Source: a virus. From it: a stretch of DNA of 26,817 nt. The stretch's first letter is position 1. Every line of letters begins with the position of its first letter. Under the pieces are notes generated by a model. That model made no database searches. It saw only the letters and a list, made by a program, of their open reading frames with translations, and was not told the origin of the DNA. Location: positions 1 to 26,817 of the IMG/VR virus record IMGVR_UViG_3300021373_001270; one strand, written 5' to 3'. This document shows positions 13,027 through 20,771 of the stretch, in pieces. The translations under genes were made by a program, and so were the position numbers.

Positions 13027-13584
13027 CTATTTTGCGACTTTTAAAACTGTATCAAAAGTCTTTTTGAAAGACTTTGTGTCTTTCTGTAATAACTGTATGT
13101 ATTTATGTCTTACGGGTGCTCTAACCTTCATTAAAGTGTCATAAACTTTAACTGCATCATCTCTTTTGACCTTAGTTTTCTTATTGTCATTAGTTGATAC
13201 TTCACCCTGTTTTACATTAGTAAGGTCTTTAAACTGACCTAATTGTACTAAAATGTTTTTGTCTGCCCATGATTGTGTTCCACTAGACTTATCTGATAAT
13301 GCACCTACAGCAGTTCTGATTACTTCATCTTCACCTGCTTCTGAATACTTACCACCTGCCATTTTAGAGATTTTCTCTAATTTTTGTCTAAGTTCCTTTT
13401 CGTTCTTAGATTGTGAAACTGCACGTGCAACTTTTTTATTTCCTGCATCAGACATCATTCCAAAATCACCGATTTTTTCTATGATTTTTTTGACTTCCAT
13501 TGCAGATTTTTTAACATACCCAAGTTTTTTAATCTTCTCTCTGAAGATTTTATATCTTGCATCTGCTGTTAAAACTTTTTCCAT
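13027..13584 (-). CDS. 185-residue basic helical protein, virion-associated candidate
   Basis: A Lys-rich, mostly helical protein (MEKVLTADARYKIFREKIKK, MEVKKIIEKIGDFGMM, KKTFDTVLKVAK at the end). No enzyme signature. It is coupled to the upstream 108-residue gene through TAATG with AGAG upstream. It lies in the cluster of basic/acidic helical proteins that I take to be internal head or virion accessory proteins. Function not recognised. Confidence 0.7.
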   Translation of the reverse strand: MEKVLTADARYKIFREKIKKLGYVKKSAMEVKKIIEKIGDFGMMSDAGNKKVARAVSQSKNEKELRQKLEKISKMAGGKYSEAGEDEVIRTAVGALSDKSSGTQSWADKNILVQLGQFKDLTNVKQGEVSTNDNKKTKVKRDDAVKVYDTLMKVRAPVRHKYIQLLQKDTKSFKKTFDTVLKVAK

Positions 13585-13910
13585 TAATCTCTATCCATGT
13601 CAATGACACCATCGTAATATCCTCTTTCGATACCACCCATGTAATTGAATATTTCCTGTTCAGCATTTACTAGACTTTGATAAATCCCATGTGGATTTCC
13701 TCTCGAAGCACTTCCACCCGTTTCTGCAGTGTATTGCATAGCATCTTGCATCTTTGCAACTTTATGAATTGCCTTTTGCATGTTCTTTAAACTTTTGATT
13801 TCTTTCTTTCTATCGAACTCTTTACCTTCAAACTTAGTAGGTTTATACTGAGGTATTCTTGCCTCTTCTATTTGATGCATTTCCTTATATGTTTCTAATA
13901 AGTCTTTCAT
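13584..13910 (-). CDS. 108-residue helical protein with gp21-type site near N-terminus
   Basis: MKDLLETYKEMHQIEEARIP opens with a short amphipathic helix, and IEE followed by Ala fits the prohead-protease consensus at residue 16. The rest is basic and helical (KEIKSLKNMQKAIHKVAKMQ), then a Gly/Ser turn and NAEQEIFNYMGGIERGYYDG. It could be a small packaged protein; the N-terminus is less like the T4 targeting sequence than those at 12206 and 20771. Start follows the previous stop by one base and lacks a clear ribosome site. Confidence 0.68.
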   Translation of the reverse strand: MKDLLETYKEMHQIEEARIPQYKPTKFEGKEFDRKKEIKSLKNMQKAIHKVAKMQDAMQYTAETGGSASRGNPHGIYQSLVNAEQEIFNYMGGIERGYYDGVIDMDRD

Positions 13911-13911
13911 T

Positions 13912-15744
13912 TTACTTTTTGTTGTTTAGGTTCTGAACAATCTTTCTGATGTTATCGCCTGGTTTATAGTTCATGACTGCTTTACCTACATCTGTAAGAT
14001 TTCCTTTTTTGTCATACATCATGTCAATGAACTTAAGGTCTTGTTTATTTAATTTTTCTTCTAATGATTCTTTGTTTATAATCTTTTGTGTTTGAAGTTT
14101 ACCAATCAATGATAATACTGATTGTGACATTTTTAAGATATCTTCGTATTCTTTATTATACTTTTTATCTTTAAGTTCTTTGTCACCCATGTTTACAATC
14201 TTCTGATAATTTTTCTTAATCTTTTCTGCATCTTTTGAAAGTTGTTTCATTGCATTGATTTCTTTATCAGTGACTTCTACGATATCTGATGCATCTTCCC
14301 ACATTTGTCTGTATGTGTCCATAATTGATTCTTTCTTCATAGACTTTCCTTCTTTATCGTATCCAGGCTTCCCTGCTTTTTCTTTCTTGGATATTGCGAT
14401 TGCGGCCTGTTGTGCAGCAGACTTACCACCTTCTGATATCCATTCTGAATCTTTACCTTTATTAGGAAGATTGGATTTTATTTTTTTGACATCACCTCCA
14501 TCGAAAGTTATGTCTAATTCGAGGTCTCTACCCTTTGGTGGTGAAAACTTTAAATTTTTGCCTCCATATTTCTTGATGATGTCCATATACATTTTTTCAT
14601 CACCTCTTTTATATGGTTTGTTTAATTTAACAGAGAAGGCACCTTCATCTACTTCTTCAACAGAATTTTTCTGCATCATTCTTTGTGCAATGTCAACAAG
14701 TGTAGAGATGTTTGAGTTTTCCATTCTCTTCTTGTTTTGGTCATTTACTTTATCATAGATTTGAGAAATCATTGATGCAGTAAACATATCAATCATTACT
14801 CCACCAACTTTAGCTGCACCTTTAGTGTCTACAATTTTCTTAATTGCAGGAACTAAGTTTTTACCTTCTGTTATAGTTTCTTCTTTGATTGGTTTTGCAT
14901 TACCACCACCATGGTCTTCTGCAGTTTTTAATTTTGATATTTGGTCAAGTAAAGGTGCGAGGTCATGATTTGGGTCATTTGTATGATGTTTTGCATATAA
15001 ACTAATCTTGTATGCACTTGAACCTTCTTCAGGAGTTCCAAAAATTCTTTGTCTTGGACTATCCTTTATATTTAACTTATGTTTTTTACCGTATGCAGTA
15101 ATCATTTTCTTTGCAGTTTCAAAATCTTTTTTGTTTTCAGGTGAAGTAATTCTATCACCTCTACCACCTCTGAACTGAACATAGAAGTCGGTGACTCTTT
15201 CATAACCTTTCATGATATATGGTTTGAATTTTTCGTTTAAGATATCGTCTATGAATCTTTCTGCATCGTCTTCATTACTTATCTCACCTGCATCGAATCC
15301 CCATGAAAGTAATTCATCTTCTACTTTTGCAGGTAAATCTTTTTTGTTTTTTCTGAAGTCGTCAATTGCACGTCTATGTCTCATGACTAGTTTTTTCCAA
15401 CTATTGTCTCTTGGGAACATTTTTATAACTTTCTGAATGTTCTCGTCTAATACTTCTTCTTTGACTACTTCTTCGTTTGCATGTCTTAATGCATTTTGAA
15501 CTTCTTTTGATTTGAGAATTTTATCCCCATAAAATTTTTTGATTTCTTGACGTGCAACAGTGTCTGCACCACCTAAATCGAGTGCAACCTCTACTGCCTT
15601 TTTTACTTGTGGGTCTGAAACTTTATTCTTTTTGAAATACTGGGAAACTTCTTTACCTGTAAGTTTTTGTTTACCATAAGGGCCGAGAGCATTTACTTTC
15701 CCGTCTTTGTCTAAAACTTTTTTTGCTTCTGCAAATAGGTTCAT
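13912..15744 (-). CDS. Large Lys-rich modular virion-associated protein
   Basis: 610 residues, the largest of the cluster. It appears to be built of separate blocks: an N-terminal helical block (1-100), a block with KKLVMRHRRAIDDFRKNKKD, an alpha/beta block (FKPYIMKGYERVTDFYVQFR), a helical block after residue 294, an alpha/beta block (YGGKNLKFSPPKGRDLELDI), a linker with GGKSAAQQAAIAISKKEKAG, and a C-terminal coiled coil. Prohead-protease-like sites occur at block joints (ITE/G near 293, ISE/G near 438). Start has GAGG. No catalytic signature is seen. An internal head protein cut during maturation is a reasonable reading. Confidence 0.72.
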   Translation of the reverse strand: MNLFAEAKKVLDKDGKVNALGPYGKQKLTGKEVSQYFKKNKVSDPQVKKAVEVALDLGGADTVARQEIKKFYGDKILKSKEVQNALRHANEEVVKEEVLDENIQKVIKMFPRDNSWKKLVMRHRRAIDDFRKNKKDLPAKVEDELLSWGFDAGEISNEDDAERFIDDILNEKFKPYIMKGYERVTDFYVQFRGGRGDRITSPENKKDFETAKKMITAYGKKHKLNIKDSPRQRIFGTPEEGSSAYKISLYAKHHTNDPNHDLAPLLDQISKLKTAEDHGGGNAKPIKEETITEGKNLVPAIKKIVDTKGAAKVGGVMIDMFTASMISQIYDKVNDQNKKRMENSNISTLVDIAQRMMQKNSVEEVDEGAFSVKLNKPYKRGDEKMYMDIIKKYGGKNLKFSPPKGRDLELDITFDGGDVKKIKSNLPNKGKDSEWISEGGKSAAQQAAIAISKKEKAGKPGYDKEGKSMKKESIMDTYRQMWEDASDIVEVTDKEINAMKQLSKDAEKIKKNYQKIVNMGDKELKDKKYNKEYEDILKMSQSVLSLIGKLQTQKIINKESLEEKLNKQDLKFIDMMYDKKGNLTDVGKAVMNYKPGDNIRKIVQNLNNKK

Positions 15745-15746
15745 AA

Positions 15747-15995
15747 TTAACCTCTATACTTTTTATCTTTATCAGAACACGAACCTTCTTCTACTTCGTC
15801 TTCTTCGTTTTTTCCTTTGAAATTTTTGTCAACGTAGTCAAAGAATTTTTTCTTTTCTTCGTCTGATTTGAAATCTGCAGGTGAGTTTACACCAAATTTT
15901 TTAAGTGCTGATTGAAAAAACTCATCATAATCTTTACCTTGTTTGAGTAAAGTTTTTGATGATTCGATTAAATCTTTAGGTAGGTCGTGTATCAT
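15747..15995 (-). CDS. 82-residue charged protein, function unknown
   Basis: MIHDLPKDLIESSKTLLKQG begins a helical protein with the segment FGVNSPADFKSDEEKKKFFD and an acidic tail ending in SCSDKDKKYRG. Its start overlaps the upstream gene by 4 bases (ATGA), and the next gene begins 3 bases after its stop. It reads like an accessory or head-interior protein of the same style as its neighbours. No family with known function recognised. Confidence 0.7.
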   Translation of the reverse strand: MIHDLPKDLIESSKTLLKQGKDYDEFFQSALKKFGVNSPADFKSDEEKKKFFDYVDKNFKGKNEEDEVEEGSCSDKDKKYRG

Positions 15996-16600
15996 TGGTT
16001 AAGTTCTCCCTTTTCAAAGTAGTCAAACATTTTTTGTTTACCTTCTTCGTTAAGTTTCAATTGTTTTGCAAGACGACCTAACATGTTTCTTTCTACAAGT
16101 TTTTCGGTTGTCTTTTCTACTGATTCTCTTACTGGAGTTTCTTCGACCTCATCTTTAATAGGTTTGATACCTTGGTCTTTGAACATCTTCATCAACTGAT
16201 TGTTTGTTGCAAGTTTGATTTTATTATCTTTACCAAGTGCTTTTACAGTTTTTAAAAATCCTTGTGGATTTTGTTTCTGCATTGCTTGAATGACCTTTAC
16301 ACCAGTCATGTTTAACATTTTTGCAACACCATAACCAGCATCTTTATCACCTTTGAGATTGAATAATTTATCAATCATCTCACCAGCAGATGCTTCTAAG
16401 ATTATGTCTTCTTCTATATTTACAGACTCTAAGTCTTCTATTTCAGGAAGTGTATCTTCCTCAAAAGAATTTTGTAGTTCTTGTTCGATTTCTTCGTCAA
16501 GAATCTCGTCTGCAGTCTTCTCTACACTACCCTCTTTTAGAGTAATGTGATTACGGACTTCTTCAAGTTTCTCTTTCCAGTTTTCTGATTTATAACTCAT
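15992..16600 (-). CDS. 202-residue acidic helical protein, head-interior candidate
   Basis: A very acidic first half (ILDEEIEQELQNSFEEDTLP) is followed by a basic helical domain (MIDKLFNLKGDKDAGYGVAK onward). Prohead-protease-like sites LKE/G (near 22) and ILE/A (near 70) flank the acidic part, as in T4 core proteins that are cut to small peptides. The start ATG lies 8 bases after a perfect TATAAATA and has no Shine-Dalgarno, so it would have almost no leader. It begins a late transcript that runs into the 82- and 610-residue genes. Function inferred from composition. Confidence 0.7.
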   Translation of the reverse strand: MSYKSENWKEKLEEVRNHITLKEGSVEKTADEILDEEIEQELQNSFEEDTLPEIEDLESVNIEEDIILEASAGEMIDKLFNLKGDKDAGYGVAKMLNMTGVKVIQAMQKQNPQGFLKTVKALGKDNKIKLATNNQLMKMFKDQGIKPIKDEVEETPVRESVEKTTEKLVERNMLGRLAKQLKLNEEGKQKMFDYFEKGELNQ

Positions 16601-16608
16601 AGTACTAT

Positions 16609-16616
16609 TATTTATA
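16609..16616 (-). promoter_or_regulatory. T4-type late promoter TATAAATA
   Basis: Perfect TATAAATA, then ATAGTACT and the ATG at 16600. It lies in the 11-base gap after the cupin-like gene and overlaps its stop-codon region. Confidence 0.7.
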
Positions 16617-16938
16617 TAATTGGGAACCTTATTACTAGGTCATCCTCACCTTTTATTATTCTATGGTAAGTGTATCTAGGTATGTGATACTCTTTACCTA
16701 TTTCTAATTCTTGAGGAAGTTCATCTTCCTTTTGTAGTTTCCATTCTGAACCACTCAATATATGTATGGTTCTATTCTGACGGTCTCTATGCCAGATTAA
16801 TTCATCTGCATTTACATCCTCAGAAAACGTTCTAACAACGTATTTCTCAAGCGTCCCGTGTTTGGTATATTCCTTTTCAGTGTAAGGTTTAGTCGTCAAC
16901 TTCGGGGTCGTAGTTATCAGTTTTTTGGTTATATCCAT
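16612..16938 (-). CDS. Small cupin-like protein
   Basis: 108 residues from MDITKKLITTTPKL, chosen because GGAAG precedes this ATG; a longer frame upstream has no ribosome site. The cupin pattern is visible: ELIWHRDRQNRTIHILSG (first barrel motif with His and Asp), WKLQKEDELPQEL, then GKEYHIPRYTYHRIIKG (second motif). Single-domain cupins may bind a metal and a small ligand, or serve as structural barrels; no specific substrate can be named. It overlaps the upstream gene by 50 bases in a different frame, and both frames look genuine. Confidence 0.72.
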   Translation of the reverse strand: MDITKKLITTTPKLTTKPYTEKEYTKHGTLEKYVVRTFSEDVNADELIWHRDRQNRTIHILSGSEWKLQKEDELPQELEIGKEYHIPRYTYHRIIKGEDDLVIRFPII

Positions 16939-17140
16939 AAAAACTTCCTTCCTTTTCAATGTCAAAAATACCATGCACAAAGTTCTCTGCAACATTCTCT
17001 GCATAAGTTTCAGAATGTTTATGAACTTGTCTTGTCTCTTTTAAGTCGTCTCTGTATAGGTCGACTTCAAACCCTTCTTTCTCTCTGCGAATGACTGCTT
17101 TTCTACCTTCATTCCAATATTCACTAATCACTGTATTCAT
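16889..17140 (-). CDS. 83-residue protein, function unknown
   Basis: MNTVISEYWNEGRKAVIRRE leads into strands (GFEVDLYRDDLKETRQV), then a helix (SETYAENVAENFVHGIFDI) and an acidic tail. A strong ribosome site AGGAGA precedes the ATG. The pattern 'basic strand, Asp/Tyr strand, helix ending in a C-terminal Trp/Phe-like patch' looks like a small alpha/beta fold, but no family with a known role is recognised. Its end overlaps the cupin-like gene start by 50 bases. Confidence 0.72.
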   Translation of the reverse strand: MNTVISEYWNEGRKAVIRREKEGFEVDLYRDDLKETRQVHKHSETYAENVAENFVHGIFDIEKEGSFYGYNQKTDNYDPEVDD

Positions 17141-17154
17141 AATGTTCTCCTATA

Positions 17155-17691
17155 TTACCAAAAAAATGAACCCCCACCACTTAAACCTAATTGTTTTGCA
17201 TAGTGTGGTAATCTACATGCCCAATATGATGCAGTTGTTTTATCGTTCTGTTGGTCACATTTATGACGAGCTGCGAATGATTTTCTTGCATCTTTATTGT
17301 TTAATTTTACTTTGAGACCTGTTGTGTCTCCCCATGTAATCTTTTTGACTTTGTCTCCGTCTTTCACATAGACGTAATATTTTTTTGGGCCACCGACTTT
17401 TGGTTTGTTGAGTTCGGGTTGTTTTTCTTCTTTTTCCTCTACTATCATCGGACAATCGAGAGGGACTAATTCACCCTCATATACTTCGAATTCACCTAAA
17501 TCAGTCTCTAGTATTTGTTTGTCAACCTCTGTAAGTGTGTATCGACCCTCTGCAACTAGTTTACGTGCTTCTTTGATGGTCTCAAAATACATCATAGAAC
17601 CTAATCTAAACGGATTGTCTAATAGGTTTGTTTTCTCCTGTTGGAGTGTATCAAGTGTTTCGCTGATTGCAAGTTGGTGAAAGGTTTTCAT
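17155..17691 (-). CDS. Virion-associated candidate with FAARHKC...YWACR domain
   Basis: 178 residues from the ATG at 17691, which overlaps the upstream stop (TAATG); a longer frame has no support. The N-terminus MKTFHQLAISETLDTLQ is similar to T4-type targeting sequences but has Thr after the Glu. The C-terminal 75 residues (KKYYVYVKDGDKVKKITWGD, ARKSFAARHKCD, KTTASYWACRLP) form a compact conserved-looking domain with Cys and His that may bind zinc; I have seen this style in proteins near phage heads, without known activity. It ends Gly-rich plus FFW. Confidence 0.72.
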   Translation of the reverse strand: MKTFHQLAISETLDTLQQEKTNLLDNPFRLGSMMYFETIKEARKLVAEGRYTLTEVDKQILETDLGEFEVYEGELVPLDCPMIVEEKEEKQPELNKPKVGGPKKYYVYVKDGDKVKKITWGDTTGLKVKLNNKDARKSFAARHKCDQQNDKTTASYWACRLPHYAKQLGLSGGGSFFW

Positions 17692-18182
17692 TATCCACCT
17701 GCTTTCTTTGCGAGGTCTTTGTCTGCACCACCCCATGTTCCTTTTGATTTAGTGACAAAGGAATTCACTCTTGCATGTCCCCATTGGACTGCTGTAGTGC
17801 CTGGTCTATGACCTGATTGCCATGCCTTTACACCTCTTTGGAATACTTGTTTGAGTATACCTAAAGATATACCAGTCTTCTCCGCCTTTTTCTTTAATGA
17901 TGCATCAGGACTTTCTTCTAAATCTTCTTCTTCAACTTCTGCAATTGATTCTTCTTTAAGTCTTACTTTGATTGCTTCGTTGTAAGGGAAACCTTTTAAA
18001 GGATTATCAAACACTTGACCGAAGTGTTTCTTTTTCTTTTCTTTTGCTTCTTCGTGATATGCTTTATTTCTATCCTCGATATATTTTTCTACTGCCTGTC
18101 CTGGCGTATCTTCCTGATATGCATTTCTGATTTCATCAGTTCCTACTTCGTGGACTCCGTTATCGTGTTTATTTCCTGCCAT
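17691..18182 (-). CDS. 163-residue protein with HRPGTTAVQWGHARVNSF motif
   Basis: The N-terminal half is charged and disordered-looking (EKYIEDRNKAYHEEAKEKKK). The C-terminal domain from about residue 100 (KTGISLGILKQVFQRGVKAW, SGHRPGTTAVQWGHARVNSF, TWGGADKDLAKK) is a conserved phage domain of unknown function that I recognise by its HRPGTT/WxxARVNSF signature. LEE/S before this domain matches the prohead-protease consensus. The start lies 14 bases inside the previous gene. Probably virion-associated; no biochemical role known to me. Confidence 0.72.
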   Translation of the reverse strand: MAGNKHDNGVHEVGTDEIRNAYQEDTPGQAVEKYIEDRNKAYHEEAKEKKKKHFGQVFDNPLKGFPYNEAIKVRLKEESIAEVEEEDLEESPDASLKKKAEKTGISLGILKQVFQRGVKAWQSGHRPGTTAVQWGHARVNSFVTKSKGTWGGADKDLAKKAGG

Positions 18183-19479
18183 TTGGTAATAACCCCTTTT
18201 CTTTTAGTTTTCTAAGTCTAGGTTCAGACCTATTGTATTTTTGTGATACAATCGATAGATTAGACTTATCGTTGTTCATAGGGTTATTATCCTTATGATG
18301 TACGTCTTTTCCTTTTATATCTTTTCTATCTTTTAAAATTCTACGTGCTTCATTTCTTTTTGCACGTCTTTTAATTTGTTCAGGTTTAGAGTGATAATCT
18401 GCATACTCTTTTTTATAATCCCTATCTTCCTCAACCTCTTCTTTCTTATTTTTCTTGATAGATTGTCTTGCAAGTTTTATTATTCGTTGTTGATGTGCTT
18501 TTTGATTAGACTTTTCTTTATCTCTTAATTTATCTGCAAGTCTTTCTTCAATAGTTTCTTCGGATTGTGATTCTCTTTTCTTTTCTGCAGATTTTCTATC
18601 TGCATCACGTTTTGACTGAATCTGTTTATCTTGTGTTTCTTTTTCTTTTTGACCTTCTACTCTTTTAGTTTCTCTATCGTGTCTATCTTTAAGTGCTTCT
18701 AATTCTTGTTCATGGTTTGCCTTGAGTCTTTCCATTTCTTCTGCATGTTTTGCCTTAAGTTGAGCTGCATCAACAGCTGCATCTTCTTGTAGTGAATCAC
18801 CCATTCTTAAAAATAGAGTTCCTTTCTTTTGTTCTTTATCTGATACAGTCATTCCAACCATTTTTGCAATTTGATTTACAAGTTTTACACCATCTGACTC
18901 TCTCTTTCTATATAAGTTTTCCATTTTCTTTTGGATTTCTTTTGCAACTGTTTTTATAACTTGATGTGCTGGTGCAACTAATTTACCTTCTTCTAGTTGT
19001 TCACCCATAACTAAACCTGATAATTGTTGTGCAATTACTACGAGTTGTGATTGTGGTAATGATGCAAGGACTTCCATTTGTTTTTTAGATAAACCTTTGA
19101 CTTTAGATAATGCCTTTTTGATATCAACCTTTTCTTCTATTTCTTCGGGAACACAATTAGGAACCATTTTGTCCCCTTTCTTTTTCATACCTTTTTGTGT
19201 ATATCCATCCCAACACTCATCCTGTTCTCCTTCTCCAAACATTTTCTTATACTTCTTAGTGTGTTGAGAAGGTTTTGTTTCTGCACCTTTATCGCCTGGT
19301 GCAGGTTCTGTACTACCACCTTTACTAAAGTGAGCTGCACGTTTATCTTTTGTAGACTTAGACATTTCATCCCCGTCAGCATCTTTTGCATAGTACTTTT
19401 TAGGTTGAGTGCCTTTTTTATCCTCAACATCTTTATCCTGTTGAGTTCGTCTTAACTTTTCTCTTAAACTTTCTAACAT
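18169..19479 (-). CDS. Virion-cluster protein with long coiled coil and C-terminal HNH-like motif
   Basis: 436 residues. N-terminal disordered Lys-rich part with YYAKDADGDEMSKSTKDKRA; a block with CWDGYTQKGMKKKGDKMVPN; a helical block 120-190; a long coiled coil from about 230 to 330 (ERLKANHEQELEALKDRHDR); then a C-terminal module KDVHHKDNNPMNNDKSNLSI (His394, His395, Asp397, Asn398...), which is the beta-beta-metal HNH nuclease pattern HHxDxNPxNNxxxNL. The ATG lies 5 bases after CCTAAATAG and lacks a Shine-Dalgarno. The HNH motif is seen directly; whether it is catalytic or used for DNA binding is unknown. LEE/G near 155 is a possible maturation site. Confidence 0.75.
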   Translation of the reverse strand: MLESLREKLRRTQQDKDVEDKKGTQPKKYYAKDADGDEMSKSTKDKRAAHFSKGGSTEPAPGDKGAETKPSQHTKKYKKMFGEGEQDECWDGYTQKGMKKKGDKMVPNCVPEEIEEKVDIKKALSKVKGLSKKQMEVLASLPQSQLVVIAQQLSGLVMGEQLEEGKLVAPAHQVIKTVAKEIQKKMENLYRKRESDGVKLVNQIAKMVGMTVSDKEQKKGTLFLRMGDSLQEDAAVDAAQLKAKHAEEMERLKANHEQELEALKDRHDRETKRVEGQKEKETQDKQIQSKRDADRKSAEKKRESQSEETIEERLADKLRDKEKSNQKAHQQRIIKLARQSIKKNKKEEVEEDRDYKKEYADYHSKPEQIKRRAKRNEARRILKDRKDIKGKDVHHKDNNPMNNDKSNLSIVSQKYNRSEPRLRKLKEKGLLPNGRK

Positions 19480-19480
19480 A

Positions 19481-19492
19481 CTACTATTTAGG
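19481..19492 (-). promoter_or_regulatory. Late promoter motif CCTAAATAGTAG
   Basis: CCTAAATAGTAG, one base, then ATG at 19479. The 12 bases are identical to those at 22007-22018. Confidence 0.6.
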
Positions 19493-20771
19493 TCTTTTTA
19501 GACTGTAATTCCTGTTCTCTCCATTTCAGAGCAGGTTTGTTTGAAGGGAATGAAGTAGTCCATCCCATTAATTTTGCATAGAGACTATTTGCTTTCTTCT
19601 CTAAAGTTTCGAGGTCATCATCATTTCTTACCTCTACAAAGTCTCTACCAAAAATCTTCTTAAGATTATTCATATTTTTTTGTGCATTTTCCCAGTCTTT
19701 TTGCACAATTTCTTTTGGTAATTTTCTCGGTCTCATTTCATTTCGTTTTTGTGCATTATCTAGAGATGCGTTTACGTATATCATTTTTGATTCATATCCG
19801 ATTTTATCTAACATTGTTTTGTATGCCTTTACCTTTGTAAGGTTTGCACTTGTAGTGTCAAATATCATACCAAGTCTACCCATAATATAGCCGTCCATAT
19901 TCTTTGCAGTAATCTTTTTTGCCTTTGCACGGATTGGGTCTACTTTACTAAAGTCTGCACCTCTAAGGTCAAGTGTAAGTCCTGCCTTTTTAAGTCCGTT
20001 CTCGAATGCTTTATCTGTATTAACAAGTTTAAGACCAAGTGCCTTTAAAGATAATTTATCTACGACTGTAGATTTTCCTGAACCTGGCCCACCTGAGAAG
20101 AACACTGCCTTGAATACGCCTGGGTCATATACACCTTCTGTAATCAAATCTTCTACCATATAGTGTGGAAGTGTTCCTTCTGCAATACCCATTCCTTTAC
20201 GGATATCTTTATATAATAATTCTTTGTCTCTCTTATTTCTTGTTGGAACTCCGTCTGAGAATGCATCAAAGTCTCCCTTCTCTGCATATGCTCTCATTTT
20301 ACTTGCACTCATTCCACTTACGTCATCACTATTAGAATCTCTTTCTCCTGCAGATACAACTTCAATAGAATCAAACTTGTAGAATCCATGACGTGCTTTA
20401 ACTCCGTTATATTTGTTCAATAACATGTCAAATTCTTTGATACGGTCTGAACCTACAACCATTCTTATTTTTTTATATCCTTTATAGTGTAGTTCATTTG
20501 CAATATCAAACACTGTTCTTGCATTTGCATCAACAACAATTCTTCCGAAAAATTTTCTTAGATATTTTATTTTGTCTTTGTGTGATAGTGGATTTTTTTG
20601 ACGGTCATTCGAGTGTGAAGTAAACAAAAGAGGCACATATCCACCACCAGTTTCTTTCTTCAATTTATCGACTAACTTTGCATGTCCAGTAGTTGGAGGG
20701 TTAAATCGTCCAAAGGTAAATACTGCACCCTTGTCTTTTGCTTCTGTTAAAAATTTACCAAATGTTTTCAT
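19488..20771 (-). CDS. Capsid-targeted nucleotidyltransferase-kinase fusion (predicted)
   Basis: 427 residues. The ATG at 20771 overlaps the upstream stop (TAATG). Residues 1-11, MKTFGKFLTEA, nearly copy the T4 internal-protein targeting sequence MKTYQEFIAEA, and LTE/A is a prohead-protease site. Next is an HxGH-type nucleotidyltransferase domain: VFTFGRFNPPTTGHAKL (TTGH at about 27-30) and SGMSASKMRAYAE (ISSTxxR-like motif). After a second protease-like site, LITE/G near 212, comes a P-loop kinase-like domain: VFFSGGPGSGKSTVVDKL (Walker A 227-235), NTDKAF, and a late basic RPRKLP lid. The order resembles NadR (NMN adenylyltransferase plus ribosylnicotinamide kinase), but the kinase part looks more zeta-toxin/polynucleotide-kinase-like. 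Substrates are unknown. Confidence 0.83.
   Translation of the reverse strand: MKTFGKFLTEAKDKGAVFTFGRFNPPTTGHAKLVDKLKKETGGGYVPLLFTSHSNDRQKNPLSHKDKIKYLRKFFGRIVVDANARTVFDIANELHYKGYKKIRMVVGSDRIKEFDMLLNKYNGVKARHGFYKFDSIEVVSAGERDSNSDDVSGMSASKMRAYAEKGDFDAFSDGVPTRNKRDKELLYKDIRKGMGIAEGTLPHYMVEDLITEGVYDPGVFKAVFFSGGPGSGKSTVVDKLSLKALGLKLVNTDKAFENGLKKAGLTLDLRGADFSKVDPIRAKAKKITAKNMDGYIMGRLGMIFDTTSANLTKVKAYKTMLDKIGYESKMIYVNASLDNAQKRNEMRPRKLPKEIVQKDWENAQKNMNNLKKIFGRDFVEVRNDDDLETLEKKANSLYAKLMGWTTSFPSNKPALKWREQELQSKKT

Noticed and set aside
14255-14758. 167-residue plus-strand frame opposite the 610-residue gene
   Set aside because: Antisense shadow: Ser/Phe/Ile-rich composition mirrors the Lys/Glu-rich minus-strand gene, and no plus-strand ribosome site or promoter is seen.
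19185-19430. 81-residue minus-strand frame inside the HNH-tailed gene
   Set aside because: Alternative frame of a Lys-rich gene; no start signal, composition unlike a folded protein.
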